The notes beneath the pieces were generated by a model. It was not told the DNA's origin. It did not search any database and worked only from the letters and a program-made list of their open reading frames with translations. From NCBI RefSeq assembly GCF_000233695.2, contig NZ_CM001488.1, positions 2,784,279-2,848,278 on the forward strand: 64,000 nucleotides of DNA. Direction: 5' to 3'. Made by a program: the position numbers and the translations under genes. The DNA is from Desulfobacter postgatei 2ac9. Lineage in GTDB: Bacteria; Desulfobacterota; Desulfobacteria; Desulfobacterales; Desulfobacteraceae. Below are positions 55,522 to 64,000 of the stretch, piece after piece (the stretch's first letter is position 1; every line of letters begins with the position of its first letter).

Positions 55522-56982
55522 TTGAACTTCACTGGGCTGCAAGCAAAATATCGTCGAATTTTTGATGACAGCAAGGCTTGGAAACTTCTCCGGGCGGACA
55601 ATGCCCCGATCATCCTGTCCTTTCTTGCCTCTATTTTTGCCGAGGAAAGCGAAGTGCCTTTCAGTCGGGCCAGGATCGACCTTGATGCGGAACTGATCCG
55701 GCTTGGGGAGCTTGGCGTATGGGAAACCGATACCAGTGCCGGGGTCTACCTTAACCTGTGGATCAAAGCGGGCTGGCTTCGGGAGATGGACGACATGCTC
55801 TCCAAAACAGAGGCGGCAGAGATCGCGCTTCGTTTTTGCAAAAGCCTGGATGAAAAGGCCAATGTGACTACGGCCTCGCACCTGCGGATTGTCCAGGAGG
55901 CCGTCCGGGAACTGCTGGTGGCTATCAGTACCAACCCCGAGGAGCGCCTGGTCCTGCTGGAAGAAAAAAAGGCGGCGATCCAGTACGAAATTGACCAGCT
56001 GCACGCAGGCGTTATAGTTGAACTGTCTGCGGCAGAGCAGGCAGAGAGAATTCGTGAGATTTATCAGCTGGCATCGGTGCTGCCCGGAGACTTTCGCCGT
56101 GTGGAAGATGAAATCCGGATGCTTGACCAGTCCCTTCGCGTTCAAATCATAGAGGCGGACACCACCCGCGGGGATGTGCTGCAGTCTGTCATGGAGCAGG
56201 AGACCGTGCTTGAGAATACAGATGCCGGAAGAGCATTCGAAGGATTTTTCCAGCTGCTGTGCGAGCAGAACCGGTCCATGGAGTTCCGGGACCAGCTGCG
56301 CACGGTGTTAAATCAGCCCGCTGCAGACCACCTGACCCCACCCCAGAAACATTTTCTCACCCAGCTCATGCGGGAGCTGACCCGGGAGAGCGACCGGGTT
56401 TTCAAGATCAGGCGACGGACCGAAGAGGGCTTGAGAAATTACATTGAAAGCGGCTGGGCCAGGGAGAACCTGGCTGTGGACCGGCTGCTTTCCAGGCTGG
56501 AAAGGACGGCTGTGGCGTTACGGGAACGGTCGTTGAATCCAAGATGCCTTACCCGCCTGTCCCTGCCTGTGGGGCCGGTGCAGATTAACTCTCCTGAAAA
56601 AATGCGTTTAAGGACCCCGGATGAGAAATTAGATACATCCGGTATCCGGGAAAAAAAGAATTCCGACAAGCCAAGCTTTGAAATGCTCAATATTTTAGAC
56701 ACGGTTCGGATTCGCCATGTGGCCGAAAAGGCACGGTCCGCGCTCGCCCGGCACGGCCCCATGACCATCGGGGAGATAGCCGCCATTCATCCGCTGACAG
56801 CCGGACTTGAAGAGCTTGTGGCCTTCCTGCGAGTGGCAAAGGCCGTAGGCGCCGCGTCCATGGACAGACAGGAAAAAATTGAGCTGCGCGATAAACAGGG
56901 CCATTTCATGCGGGCATCAATTCCATGCTTTCTGCTCAGTGCGGAACTGTTCCCGGAAAATCCTGATAATCTGAACATTTAA
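55522..56982 (+). CDS. jetA: Wadjet kleisin subunit JetA (DUF3375)
   Basis: 486 residues, TTG start with AGGA eight bases before it. It is a DUF3375 protein: helical N-terminus ('LQAKYRRIFDDSKAWKLLRADNAPIILSFLASIF'), coiled middle part (about 140-220) and a C-terminal winged-helix region ('RHGPMTIGEIAAIHPLTAGLEELVAFL'). JetA is the kleisin that bridges the two heads of the SMC subunit JetC in type I Wadjet. The complex senses small circular DNA by loop extrusion and has it cut by JetD. Gene order jetABCD is canonical and no gene is broken. Confidence 0.93.
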   Translation: MNFTGLQAKYRRIFDDSKAWKLLRADNAPIILSFLASIFAEESEVPFSRARIDLDAELIRLGELGVWETDTSAGVYLNLWIKAGWLREMDDMLSKTEAAEIALRFCKSLDEKANVTTASHLRIVQEAVRELLVAISTNPEERLVLLEEKKAAIQYEIDQLHAGVIVELSAAEQAERIREIYQLASVLPGDFRRVEDEIRMLDQSLRVQIIEADTTRGDVLQSVMEQETVLENTDAGRAFEGFFQLLCEQNRSMEFRDQLRTVLNQPAADHLTPPQKHFLTQLMRELTRESDRVFKIRRRTEEGLRNYIESGWARENLAVDRLLSRLERTAVALRERSLNPRCLTRLSLPVGPVQINSPEKMRLRTPDEKLDTSGIREKKNSDKPSFEMLNILDTVRIRHVAEKARSALARHGPMTIGEIAAIHPLTAGLEELVAFLRVAKAVGAASMDRQEKIELRDKQGHFMRASIPCFLLSAELFPENPDNLNI

Positions 56983-56991
56983 TTCTTAAAA

Positions 56992-57858
56992 ATGATCGGC
57001 AAAGGAACCATGAAAAAATCCAATCCCAATGAACTGATTCGGGAAACGCCTGAACCCCAAAGTTTTTTAGACCGGATGAGACTTGAAAATACTGCGCCGG
57101 ATGACAGCCCGGATTCAATCCCGCCACCAGGCGAAATGGGCGGCAACTTTTCTTCAGATGCAGCACAAGATCCTGCTGCCGATGAAAACGGCCGGCAAAC
57201 CCACGCGGCCATGCCGGCCGAAGCCCGGCGGGCCCTTGTCTTTTTGTTGCGCCAGGGTGTCATTCTCTCTGCCCGGAAGGCAAAGCTGTTTGAAGCGGTC
57301 TGCCGGTATGAAACCCGAATACGGCAGCACCTGTCAGATGTCTATCTCACCCTTGTGCTTGATGAAAAATCGGGCGTGGCCTTTATTGCAGGCATGCAGA
57401 GTGAGCATTGCCAGTTGGCCGGGGATGCTGTTGAAGCAAGGGAAGATGACGTGAATGAGGACGAACAGTACTCCCTTATTTCCCGAAGGGTGCTGCCGCT
57501 TTATGACACGCTTCTTCTGCTTGTGCTTCGCAAATACTATCAAAGCCGGGAGCTGTGCGGTGAGCAGAAGATCATTGTGGATATTGAAAAAATTGAATCA
57601 GATCTGACGCCCTTCCTGCCGTTGACCAACAGTGCCCGGACAGACCGGCGCAAGTTGAACGGCGCGCTGCAGAAAATGGTGAGCAGCCGGATTTTAAGCA
57701 CGGTCAGAGGAAGCCTTGAACGATTTGAAATCACGCCCATCATCCGCTATGTGGTCAGTGCTGAATTCCTTGAATCCATGCTTAAGGAGTATGAACGGCT
57801 GGCCCTGGAGGCAGAACCATCCACAGCAGCCCCTGACCCGGGCATTGAACAACCATAA
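56992..57858 (+). CDS. jetB: Wadjet KITE subunit JetB (DUF4194)
   Basis: 288 residues. A disordered Pro/Glu-rich N-terminal segment (1-75) precedes a DUF4194 domain of two winged helices ('LLRQGVILSARKAKLFEAVC', 'LLLVLRKYYQSRELCGEQKI', 'NGALQKMVSSRILSTVRG'). JetB is the MukE-like KITE partner of the kleisin. It starts 9 bases after jetA. An internal ATG at 57010 has a nearby AAGGA and could be the true start, which would remove six residues. Confidence 0.92.
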   Translation: MIGKGTMKKSNPNELIRETPEPQSFLDRMRLENTAPDDSPDSIPPPGEMGGNFSSDAAQDPAADENGRQTHAAMPAEARRALVFLLRQGVILSARKAKLFEAVCRYETRIRQHLSDVYLTLVLDEKSGVAFIAGMQSEHCQLAGDAVEAREDDVNEDEQYSLISRRVLPLYDTLLLLVLRKYYQSRELCGEQKIIVDIEKIESDLTPFLPLTNSARTDRRKLNGALQKMVSSRILSTVRGSLERFEITPIIRYVVSAEFLESMLKEYERLALEAEPSTAAPDPGIEQP

Positions 57859-57873
57859 AAAAAGGATTTATCC

Positions 57874-60800
57874 ATGATGCATCATGGGCCGGACAGTGAC
57901 ACAGGCCTCCTGTTTCAGGTAAAACCGCGCCAGACCGTTGAAGCGCCCCTGTTCCGGGCGGGTCAGATCCGGCTTGCCGAACTTTCCGTATTCAACTGGG
58001 GTGCGTTCAATGAACTTCACACCGTGCGGATTGATCCTTTGGGCACGCTGATCACAGGGGATAACGGCTCGGGTAAGACCACGCTCATTGACGGGCTCAT
58101 GGCCCTGCTGCTTCCGGCGGGCCGGACTGCATTCAATGTGGCCGCCGCCCAGGGTGACAAGACCGACCGTTCCCTGCTCTCATACATGAGGGGCAGTTAC
58201 GGGTCTGCCCATGACGGCTCCGGGACCCGGGTGAAAAGCATGCGGGAAACTGCCGTGGTCAGCGGGCTGCGGGCGCTGTACAGGTCCGATGACGGGGTCA
58301 TGGTGACCCTGGCCGCCCTGTTCTGGACCACCCAGTCCACCAATGCCCTTTCCGATGTCAAACGCATGTATGTGGTGTGCCGACGCAATATGACCTTAAA
58401 GGAGATACTGGACAATTTCGGCCAGGGCGGAGCCCGAACCCTGAAACAGTGGCTGAAGAGCGACCCGGATGCGATCTGCTGTGATGACAATTTTTCAGAG
58501 TACCAGAGCCATTACCAGAAACTGCTCTCCATGGACAATAAAAATGCCCCGGCGCTTCTTTCCAGGGCACTTGGCCTGAAAAAAATTGATGATCTGACCC
58601 GGCTGATCCGGGAGCTGGTGCTTGAGCCAAGTTATGTAAAGACCGATGCCCGCAAGGTAGTGGAGGAATTCGGCGACCTGGTGGCCATCCACGACCGGCT
58701 CTCCGATGCCAGGGCCCAGGCATCGCTTCTGGAACCATTGCCGGAACTGGACAAAACGATTAAAGATGCTTGTGTGACCTTTGAGCATCTGACAGAAGAA
58801 AAACAGGGTCTTCCGGTCTATTTAGGACATATTTTTCTCCGGCTTTGGCAGCAGAAGCTCCTTGAAATCAAGGAGCTGCTCCATACCCTTTCACTGCAGA
58901 TAACGCGTGTGGAGGACCAGAAAAAAGAGGCGGCAACCCGGGCGGAGCGCTGGCGTGAAAAGTATCTGCAGCTGGGCGGGGACAAGATTGAAAACATCAA
59001 AACCGAGCTGAAACATGCCCGGGCAGATCTTGACCGGGTGGTGCAGGCCGCTGCTCGTTACCAGGGTGATGCCGGAAAGCTGGGCCTTTCCCGGACCCTG
59101 GAGGAGAAACAGTTCATTGAGAACCAGTCCAAAGCCGAATCCGCCATGGCACAGATTAAAACCCGAACCGACGAAGCCATGGACCAGTTGGGAACTATCA
59201 GCGGAAAACGTGACCGCTACCGGGAGGAACACCTGCTTCTTGCTGAAGAGATCCGGGAAATGGAGACTAGGCCCGACTCCAACATTTCTGTAAAATTTCA
59301 GCAGATGCGCGATGAACTGGCAAAATCCCTTGATATGGACAGACAAGAGCTGATGTTCATCGGGGAACTGATCGACATCAAAGATGAGGAGCGCGGCTGG
59401 CAGGGGGCGGTTGAACGGGCACTGGGGGGCTTGAGAACGACCCTGGCCGTTCCCCGTGACATCTCCTCCATGGTCACCCGGTGGCTGAATACCCGCCATA
59501 CCGGGCTTCATGTGCGTGTTCAGGTGCTTGAGCCCCAGGAGACCGGGACAACACAGAAAGCTGCCGCATTCAAATCCGACGGGTATCTGAAGAAACTGGT
59601 CTGGAGAACCCACCCGTACCGGGAGTGGCTGAAAAAACATCTGGAAAAATTTGACTTAAGCTGTGTGTCTGATACGGCGGCTCTTGATCAGACGCCTTTT
59701 TCCATGACCCGGCAGGGGCTTGTTCACCTGAATCCGGGCCGGTTTGAAAAAAAGGATCAATATAAAATCGATGACCGGCGCCAGTGGTGCATGGGGTTTT
59801 CCAACAAAGCCCGGCTTGCTGTTTTAAAATCAGATAAACAGACACTTTTTCTGGAACTTAACCGGATGGACAAAGAACTGGAACGGATTAAAAATGATAT
59901 GGAACAGGTCCAGGCGGAAAAAAATCTGTGGGAGAAGCTGAAGAATTTTGGCTGGCACGACATTGATGCCCCGTCCCGGCGGTTGAAATGCCAGGGACTG
60001 GAACAGGAGCTTGAAGACCTGACCCGGGCGGGTAGCGATTTAAAACAGGCCGAAGCCCGGCACCAGGAGGCCCAAATACAAGTTGAACAGTTTCAGGGTG
60101 AACTGGACACCCTCCACGGAGAAAAAGGCGGTATACAAAAGGAGCTTGAAACCGCCCAGAATTCCCATGACACCTGCCGGGACGCTGCAGAACAGCCCCT
60201 GGCCGATTCTGTAAAAGAGCGTCTGGCAGGTCGGGTGGGGGCTGTGACCATGGATGACCTGAAACGCAAATCCGCCATCCGCCAGCAAAATGAAGGCAAG
60301 CTGGAAAACGAGCTGGAGCGCCAGAGAAATAAAAAGGGGAATGCAGAAAAAAAGGCTATCGGCATCATGTCTGCATTCAGGACCAATGAAAAGTGGCAGG
60401 CCCTCACCGTTGACTGGGGCAGCGACATTAAAAGCCTGCCCGATTATCTGGAGCATCTGAGCCAGCTTGAAAAGGAGGGATTGCCCCATCTGGTGGATCA
60501 GTTTGTCCTGCGGCTGAACAAACACGCCACCCAGTCCCTGGCCAATATCAGTGCCAAGCTGGCATCTGAGCGGGACGAGATCCTTGAACGGATTGAAACC
60601 ATCAACGAGGTACTCAGGCGGACGGAATTCATGGCCGGCTCCTATCTCAGGCTCGGGGCGGCCAGGGAGAGATACCCCCATGTGATTGATTTTGAAAACC
60701 AGCTCAGACAGGTGTTGAGCCAGGTCACCCGCAATGACCATGAAGTCAGGTATCTTAAACTTGCCCAGGTGGTTGAGATTCTGGACAAGGCCAGTGCGCC

Positions 60801-61329
60801 GGGAACCTCGGGCAACCTGGAGAGCCAGCGGCTTCTTGATCCCCGCTACCAGATGTCCTTTTATGCCGAGGAGATTGATGCGGCAACCAGGGAGGTGCGT
60901 GATGTTTTGCGCTCCTCCAGCGGTAAATCCGGCGGAGAAAAAGAGTCCTTTGCCGGCACCATTGTGGCAGCCAGTCTGGCCTATGTATTAACACCAGATG
61001 GGCAGGATCGGCCCGTGTACTGCACGGTTTTTCTTGACGAGGCATTTTCCAATACGGCCGAAGCTGTTAGCCGGCGGGTGCTGCGGGTGTTCCGGGAGCT
61101 GGATGTGCATATCAACCTGATCACCCCGTATAAAAATTTAAATCTGGCCCGGGAGTCAGCCCGCTCTCTTATTATCGTGGAAAAAGACCCGGAACACCAT
61201 GACAGCAGGTTCTGCGAGGTCACCTGGGAGGAGATCGACCGGATGAATGAAGAAAGGGCACAGCAACTGGCAGCCGAGGCCGAGGCACTGGGCATTGAGA
61301 TTGAGCCTTTGGGCGGGGAGATACCATGA
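57874..61329 (+). CDS. jetC: Wadjet SMC-like ATPase JetC
   Basis: 1151 residues. The N-terminal ABC head has Walker A at 62-70 (GDNGSGKTT) and an unusually long insertion before a coiled coil that spans about 310-460 and 660-830, with a hinge-like globular part near 490-620. The C-terminal head has the ABC signature 'KSGGEKESFAGTI' near 1018 and Walker B 'TVFLDEAFSNTAE' near 1052. JetC is the MukB-like motor that extrudes plasmid DNA. It is preceded by AAAGGA and overlaps jetD by four bases. All ATPase motifs look functional. Confidence 0.94.
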   Translation: MMHHGPDSDTGLLFQVKPRQTVEAPLFRAGQIRLAELSVFNWGAFNELHTVRIDPLGTLITGDNGSGKTTLIDGLMALLLPAGRTAFNVAAAQGDKTDRSLLSYMRGSYGSAHDGSGTRVKSMRETAVVSGLRALYRSDDGVMVTLAALFWTTQSTNALSDVKRMYVVCRRNMTLKEILDNFGQGGARTLKQWLKSDPDAICCDDNFSEYQSHYQKLLSMDNKNAPALLSRALGLKKIDDLTRLIRELVLEPSYVKTDARKVVEEFGDLVAIHDRLSDARAQASLLEPLPELDKTIKDACVTFEHLTEEKQGLPVYLGHIFLRLWQQKLLEIKELLHTLSLQITRVEDQKKEAATRAERWREKYLQLGGDKIENIKTELKHARADLDRVVQAAARYQGDAGKLGLSRTLEEKQFIENQSKAESAMAQIKTRTDEAMDQLGTISGKRDRYREEHLLLAEEIREMETRPDSNISVKFQQMRDELAKSLDMDRQELMFIGELIDIKDEERGWQGAVERALGGLRTTLAVPRDISSMVTRWLNTRHTGLHVRVQVLEPQETGTTQKAAAFKSDGYLKKLVWRTHPYREWLKKHLEKFDLSCVSDTAALDQTPFSMTRQGLVHLNPGRFEKKDQYKIDDRRQWCMGFSNKARLAVLKSDKQTLFLELNRMDKELERIKNDMEQVQAEKNLWEKLKNFGWHDIDAPSRRLKCQGLEQELEDLTRAGSDLKQAEARHQEAQIQVEQFQGELDTLHGEKGGIQKELETAQNSHDTCRDAAEQPLADSVKERLAGRVGAVTMDDLKRKSAIRQQNEGKLENELERQRNKKGNAEKKAIGIMSAFRTNEKWQALTVDWGSDIKSLPDYLEHLSQLEKEGLPHLVDQFVLRLNKHATQSLANISAKLASERDEILERIETINEVLRRTEFMAGSYLRLGAARERYPHVIDFENQLRQVLSQVTRNDHEVRYLKLAQVVEILDKASAPGTSGNLESQRLLDPRYQMSFYAEEIDAATREVRDVLRSSSGKSGGEKESFAGTIVAASLAYVLTPDGQDRPVYCTVFLDEAFSNTAEAVSRRVLRVFRELDVHINLITPYKNLNLARESARSLIIVEKDPEHHDSRFCEVTWEEIDRMNEERAQQLAAEAEALGIEIEPLGGEIP

Positions 61330-62528
61330 CGCCCGGATGGGGGATGCTGCCGGATCATGCGGTGCAGCTGATCAAAAAGCGGGAATGGGATCACTGGGCA
61401 CATCTTAAAGCACGGCTCTCCGGTGAAAAAAAATTCCCCATCCGGCTGGGACTGAAACCGCCGGACGGCAAAAAGGCTGTGGCGGATATGGCCCATTACC
61501 TGGCCTTTGTAAATGCCTGGAAGGCCTTTCCCTTTCAGGAGATGGTTCAGTGGGAACCCCGCAATTTCCAGACGCTTCCAGGCCAAACCATTCCCGCGGC
61601 GCTTGTTATCTCCTCCATCCAGGATCTGGCCGAACTTATGGGGAAAAAGGGGGAGGCCCGTGTCGGGCTGTGGGAAAACAACATGAGGCCCATCCTGGAG
61701 GTCGGCTCAGCACTTTCTCCGCCAAACCCTCTGTATCCTGTACTGGTCCGCCGCCTTGATCTCATTGAGAAACTCTCTTGTGCCGATACCCGTATGCTGG
61801 CTGATCTGCTTCCCCAACTCACCCCCGGCATGGGGAAAGGCTTTTATCTGCGCGCACTCCCGGTCACCGGGGTGGACACCAAGTTTATCGAAACTCATAA
61901 ACTGATTATTGAAGAGCTGCTTGATGTACTCCATGGCGGGGCAGTCACCGCGACCGGCGGGCTTCTGCCCTGGTTGGACTGCATGCCCCGGCCTGCGGGG
62001 TGGCTTATGATTCGCCCTCTGGACAAGTCCACCCGAAATGCCCTGGGCGGCCTGTCCATTCTGAAATTGCCGTATATGACGCTTTTGACCTATGAACTGC
62101 CGGCAGAACATATCCTTGTGGTGGAAAACATTGAGCCCGGACTTGCCCTGCGGCCCATGGAAGATACCATTGCCGTCATCGGCGGCGGCAAAAATGTGGC
62201 CTGGATGGATGCGGTCTGGCTGAAAGAAAAGCATGTGGGATACTGGGGGGACATTGACACCTGGGGGCTCTGCTTTTTAAGCGATGCCAGAAGCAAAGTG
62301 AAACATTTATCCGCCCTGATGATGGATAAAGAGACCCTGCTGGCCCACGAATCGCGGATGAGTTTAGAGCGCCAGCCGGCGCCCTCTTTGCCTCAATATT
62401 TAACCGAAGATGAGATTGCGCTGTTCCAGGATCTGAACTCCGGAACGTTTCAGTCAAACCGTCTGGAGCAGGAACGCATCTGTGCGGATTATATCCGCAG
62501 TGCATTGACTCGCTGGCACATTTCTTAA
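61326..62528 (+). CDS. jetD: Wadjet nuclease subunit JetD (DUF3322/DUF2220)
   Basis: 400 residues. The N-terminal arm and CAP-like winged helix (DUF3322) are followed by a C-terminal toprim fold of the topoisomerase VI A type (DUF2220). The metal-binding residues are visible: the Glu in 'HILVVENIEPGL' near 266 and the Asp-x-Asp in 'GYWGDIDTWGL' near 310. JetD cuts plasmid DNA once JetABC has stalled on a small circle. It is the last gene; 69 bases later comes a glutamate dehydrogenase remnant. Confidence 0.93.
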   Translation: MTPGWGMLPDHAVQLIKKREWDHWAHLKARLSGEKKFPIRLGLKPPDGKKAVADMAHYLAFVNAWKAFPFQEMVQWEPRNFQTLPGQTIPAALVISSIQDLAELMGKKGEARVGLWENNMRPILEVGSALSPPNPLYPVLVRRLDLIEKLSCADTRMLADLLPQLTPGMGKGFYLRALPVTGVDTKFIETHKLIIEELLDVLHGGAVTATGGLLPWLDCMPRPAGWLMIRPLDKSTRNALGGLSILKLPYMTLLTYELPAEHILVVENIEPGLALRPMEDTIAVIGGGKNVAWMDAVWLKEKHVGYWGDIDTWGLCFLSDARSKVKHLSALMMDKETLLAHESRMSLERQPAPSLPQYLTEDEIALFQDLNSGTFQSNRLEQERICADYIRSALTRWHIS

Positions 62529-62597
62529 CGCGACCGCGGTTATCATCACTTTAGGGCGCAAACAGCTGATCGGAAGTGGGTTATGTACCTTAAATAG

Positions 62598-62765
62598 TCC
62601 CGGGATGAAGTTGAAGCCAAATTCAAAGGCATCATGCAAAGCATCCACCACGCCTGCCTGGATGTGGCTGAAGCGTACGGAACCCCCGGCAATTACCTGA
62701 ACGGTGCCAATATCGCAGGGGTTGTCAAGGTGGCGGACGCCATGATGGATCAGGGTATTGTCTGA
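62598..62765 (+). pseudogene. gdhA: glutamate dehydrogenase C-terminal remnant
   Basis: Fifty-five codons with no start, ending in TGA, match the C-terminus of bacterial NADP-type glutamate dehydrogenase: 'SRDEVEAKFKGIMQSIHHAC' followed by 'AYGTPGNYLNGANIAGVVKV' and 'ADAMMDQGIV'. The frame is closed upstream by TAG at 62595-62597, so the rest of the gene is gone from here. This scar marks the right border of the Wadjet block. It fills most of the 249 bases between jetD and the next gene. Identification is from the family's conserved tail. Confidence 0.8.
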
Positions 62766-62777
62766 TCTATACGGTTA

Positions 62778-64000
62778 TCAGGACGACAGCACTTTTCGGC
62801 AGGCAAAGGAAAAATCTTCTGGATAGCATCCGGCGATAAAACGCATCTGGGCCTCGGAAAAGGTGCCCGGCGCATAGGGCAGACGCGGGATAAACGAGTA
62901 GACAAGGTGCTGCTCGGTGACCGGGCTGTTAAACCGGCCTGAAAATTCCACGCTTGTGACCATCTGTGCGCCCAATGTTTCCAGGGTCTGGACGGCTATA
63001 CGGATGCCGGTGTCCAGGGCATTGCGGGTTGCGGTGTCGGCGGAAAGCACATGGGGGCAGGGGGCTTTGGTCATCAGCATCAGCTCCCATTCACTGACCT
63101 GGGCCTTGGGGGCAAACAGCATGACTTTGTCGTTTTCCCAGACGACCAAATCATTGGGACCGTCCGGGTTCATGTCTGTTCGCTGATTGTTTTTAATGGC
63201 CTTGATAAAGGCGGTAAAAAAATTTGTGTTGTAGGCGGCTTTATAATCCCGGATAAAGTCAGCCACAAGATCCCCGCAGGAAAAACAGGGATAACGGTTG
63301 CCGTCGCTATCCAAGATGCTTTCCGGAATCATGGCGTTCTGCTGGTGGATCATCTGGTGGGAGGCATGCAGCCGGTGTCCGGACTGGGCAAACCCGAATC
63401 CGAAATTCCATCCCCATAACGCCCCTGTAAAAAAGGGAGACTCACTGTCCAATGGGCTGCGGTCCCCCGATAGCAGGGCATCCGTGATTTCCATGCGCAG
63501 TGCCTCAAGTTCATCTGTTGAGAGAGGCCGGCCGGTTGCCGGCAGCGTCACGCCCAGCATCTGGGCAAGGCGTACATAGATGCGCTGGTAATACAGATGC
63601 CGGATACCTGCCATGTCAGACGGGGTCAGGTCATTGGCCCGGTAGCGGATTTGGTCATTGGCCATGTTAGTGGCATAATGGCCCCAGGGAATGTATGAGT
63701 TAGCCCGCATATATTCAAAAACATGGGTGTTATTCAGGCTTTCTCCCACAATGGGGCTGTCCCCCTGAATGCCGGGTTTGAGGACCATCACCTCTTTATA
63801 AACATCGGGCAGGGCCGGGTTGTTGCCAAGCACATCATAAAGATCATGGTCGTGGATGACCGGGAAGAGCCAGCCTTGATTGTTCTTTCCAAAGGAAAGA
63901 CCCGTGGGCGGATGGTCCTTACCATTATCATATACAAAATCGCAGGCAAGGCCGGCAAGTGCACAAAGCTCCTCCGGGTCCGTGGACGCCTGGGCCAGTG
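62778..64000 (-). CDS. partial gene at window edge, HIT-superfamily-like protein
   Basis: About 407 codons are visible; the frame is open to the edge, so the N-terminus is missing. The segment 'GFAQSGHRLHASHQMIHQQN' resembles the His-rich active-site strand of GalT- and Ap4A-phosphorylase-type HIT enzymes. An earlier stretch ('YIPWGHYATNMANDQIRYRA') could be the matching strand of the first half of such a duplicated fold. 'RYPCFSCGDLVADF' might bind a metal. The likeness is weak and a nucleotide-phosphate transfer role is only a suggestion. The stop codon lies 12 bases from the gdhA remnant, on the opposite strand. Confidence 0.45.
   Translation of the reverse strand, partial: LAQASTDPEELCALAGLACDFVYDNGKDHPPTGLSFGKNNQGWLFPVIHDHDLYDVLGNNPALPDVYKEVMVLKPGIQGDSPIVGESLNNTHVFEYMRANSYIPWGHYATNMANDQIRYRANDLTPSDMAGIRHLYYQRIYVRLAQMLGVTLPATGRPLSTDELEALRMEITDALLSGDRSPLDSESPFFTGALWGWNFGFGFAQSGHRLHASHQMIHQQNAMIPESILDSDGNRYPCFSCGDLVADFIRDYKAAYNTNFFTAFIKAIKNNQRTDMNPDGPNDLVVWENDKVMLFAPKAQVSEWELMLMTKAPCPHVLSADTATRNALDTGIRIAVQTLETLGAQMVTSVEFSGRFNSPVTEQHLVYSFIPRLPYAPGTFSEAQMRFIAGCYPEDFSFACRKVLSS

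Noticed and set aside
1-64000. CRISPR arrays, tRNA or rRNA genes
   Set aside because: No regularly spaced direct repeats and no cloverleaf or rRNA-like sequence were noticed on reading; a covariance-model scan would be needed to exclude a missed tRNA.

Overview
The window reads as a bacterial chromosome segment of moderate GC with dense, operon-like packing. Gene content points to a Gram-negative anaerobe, most likely a sulfate-reducing desulfobacterium (Desulfobacterota, Desulfobacteraceae-like). The evidence is lipid A synthesis (LpxC), outer-membrane secretin and type IV pilus genes, NtrYX- and NtrC-class sigma-54 regulators, an iron-sulfur flavoprotein, and a LysR regulator of the type linked to selenium metabolism. 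The taxon is an inference; no rRNA or tRNA gene was seen.

Layout. 0.1-4.2 kb: a Fur regulator fused to two FeoA domains, a periplasmic SH3 protein, a decayed IS1380-family element and a membrane-anchored TPR protein. 4.4-7.3 kb: a sigma-54 two-component pair. 7.5-12.9 kb: pilMNOPQ. 12.9-17.9 kb (minus strand): serS-thrC-LysM protein-pilW/pilF-like lipoprotein. 18.1-28.6 kb: housekeeping and stress genes (5-formyl-THF cyclo-ligase, K+ channel, pcm, PopT/DUF368 lipid-carrier flippase, HD hydrolase, Hsp33), an orphan sensor kinase behind a solute-binding protein, a flavoprotein and comM. 28.8-36.0 kb: lpxC-DUF4390-ntrY-ntrX-rsmD-coaD-lysR. 36.2-40.2 kb: hydantoinase/oxoprolinase, a histone-deacetylase-like enzyme with a zinc ribbon, and epmA. 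40.2-43.7 kb (minus): degenerate HD-GYP protein, radical SAM protein, argG.

Accessory parts. Between argG and efpL (43.7-47.2 kb) lies an island with a GmrSD-type DUF262/DUF1524 gene, a TumE-type toxin-antitoxin pair, and two start-less reading-frame remnants. After a core stretch (EfpL, Prune-like DHH phosphatase, dihydrolipoyl dehydrogenase, gamma carbonic anhydrase, thioesterase, NhaD antiporter) comes a second accessory block. It holds an AT-rich gene for a membrane sensor fused to a DEDDh exonuclease, then a complete type I Wadjet anti-plasmid operon (jetABCD, 55.5-62.5 kb). Wadjet is bordered by two truncated housekeeping genes: a biotin-synthase N-terminal piece that has lost a radical-SAM cysteine, and the last 55 codons of a glutamate dehydrogenase. 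A partial HIT-like gene runs off the right edge.

Recurring oddity. Four single-base losses next to short homopolymer runs break otherwise good genes: two in the IS transposase, one in rsmD and one in nhaD. They may be real mutations, but together they also fit uncorrected homopolymer errors in the assembly, and the two housekeeping cases deserve checking before being called pseudogenes.
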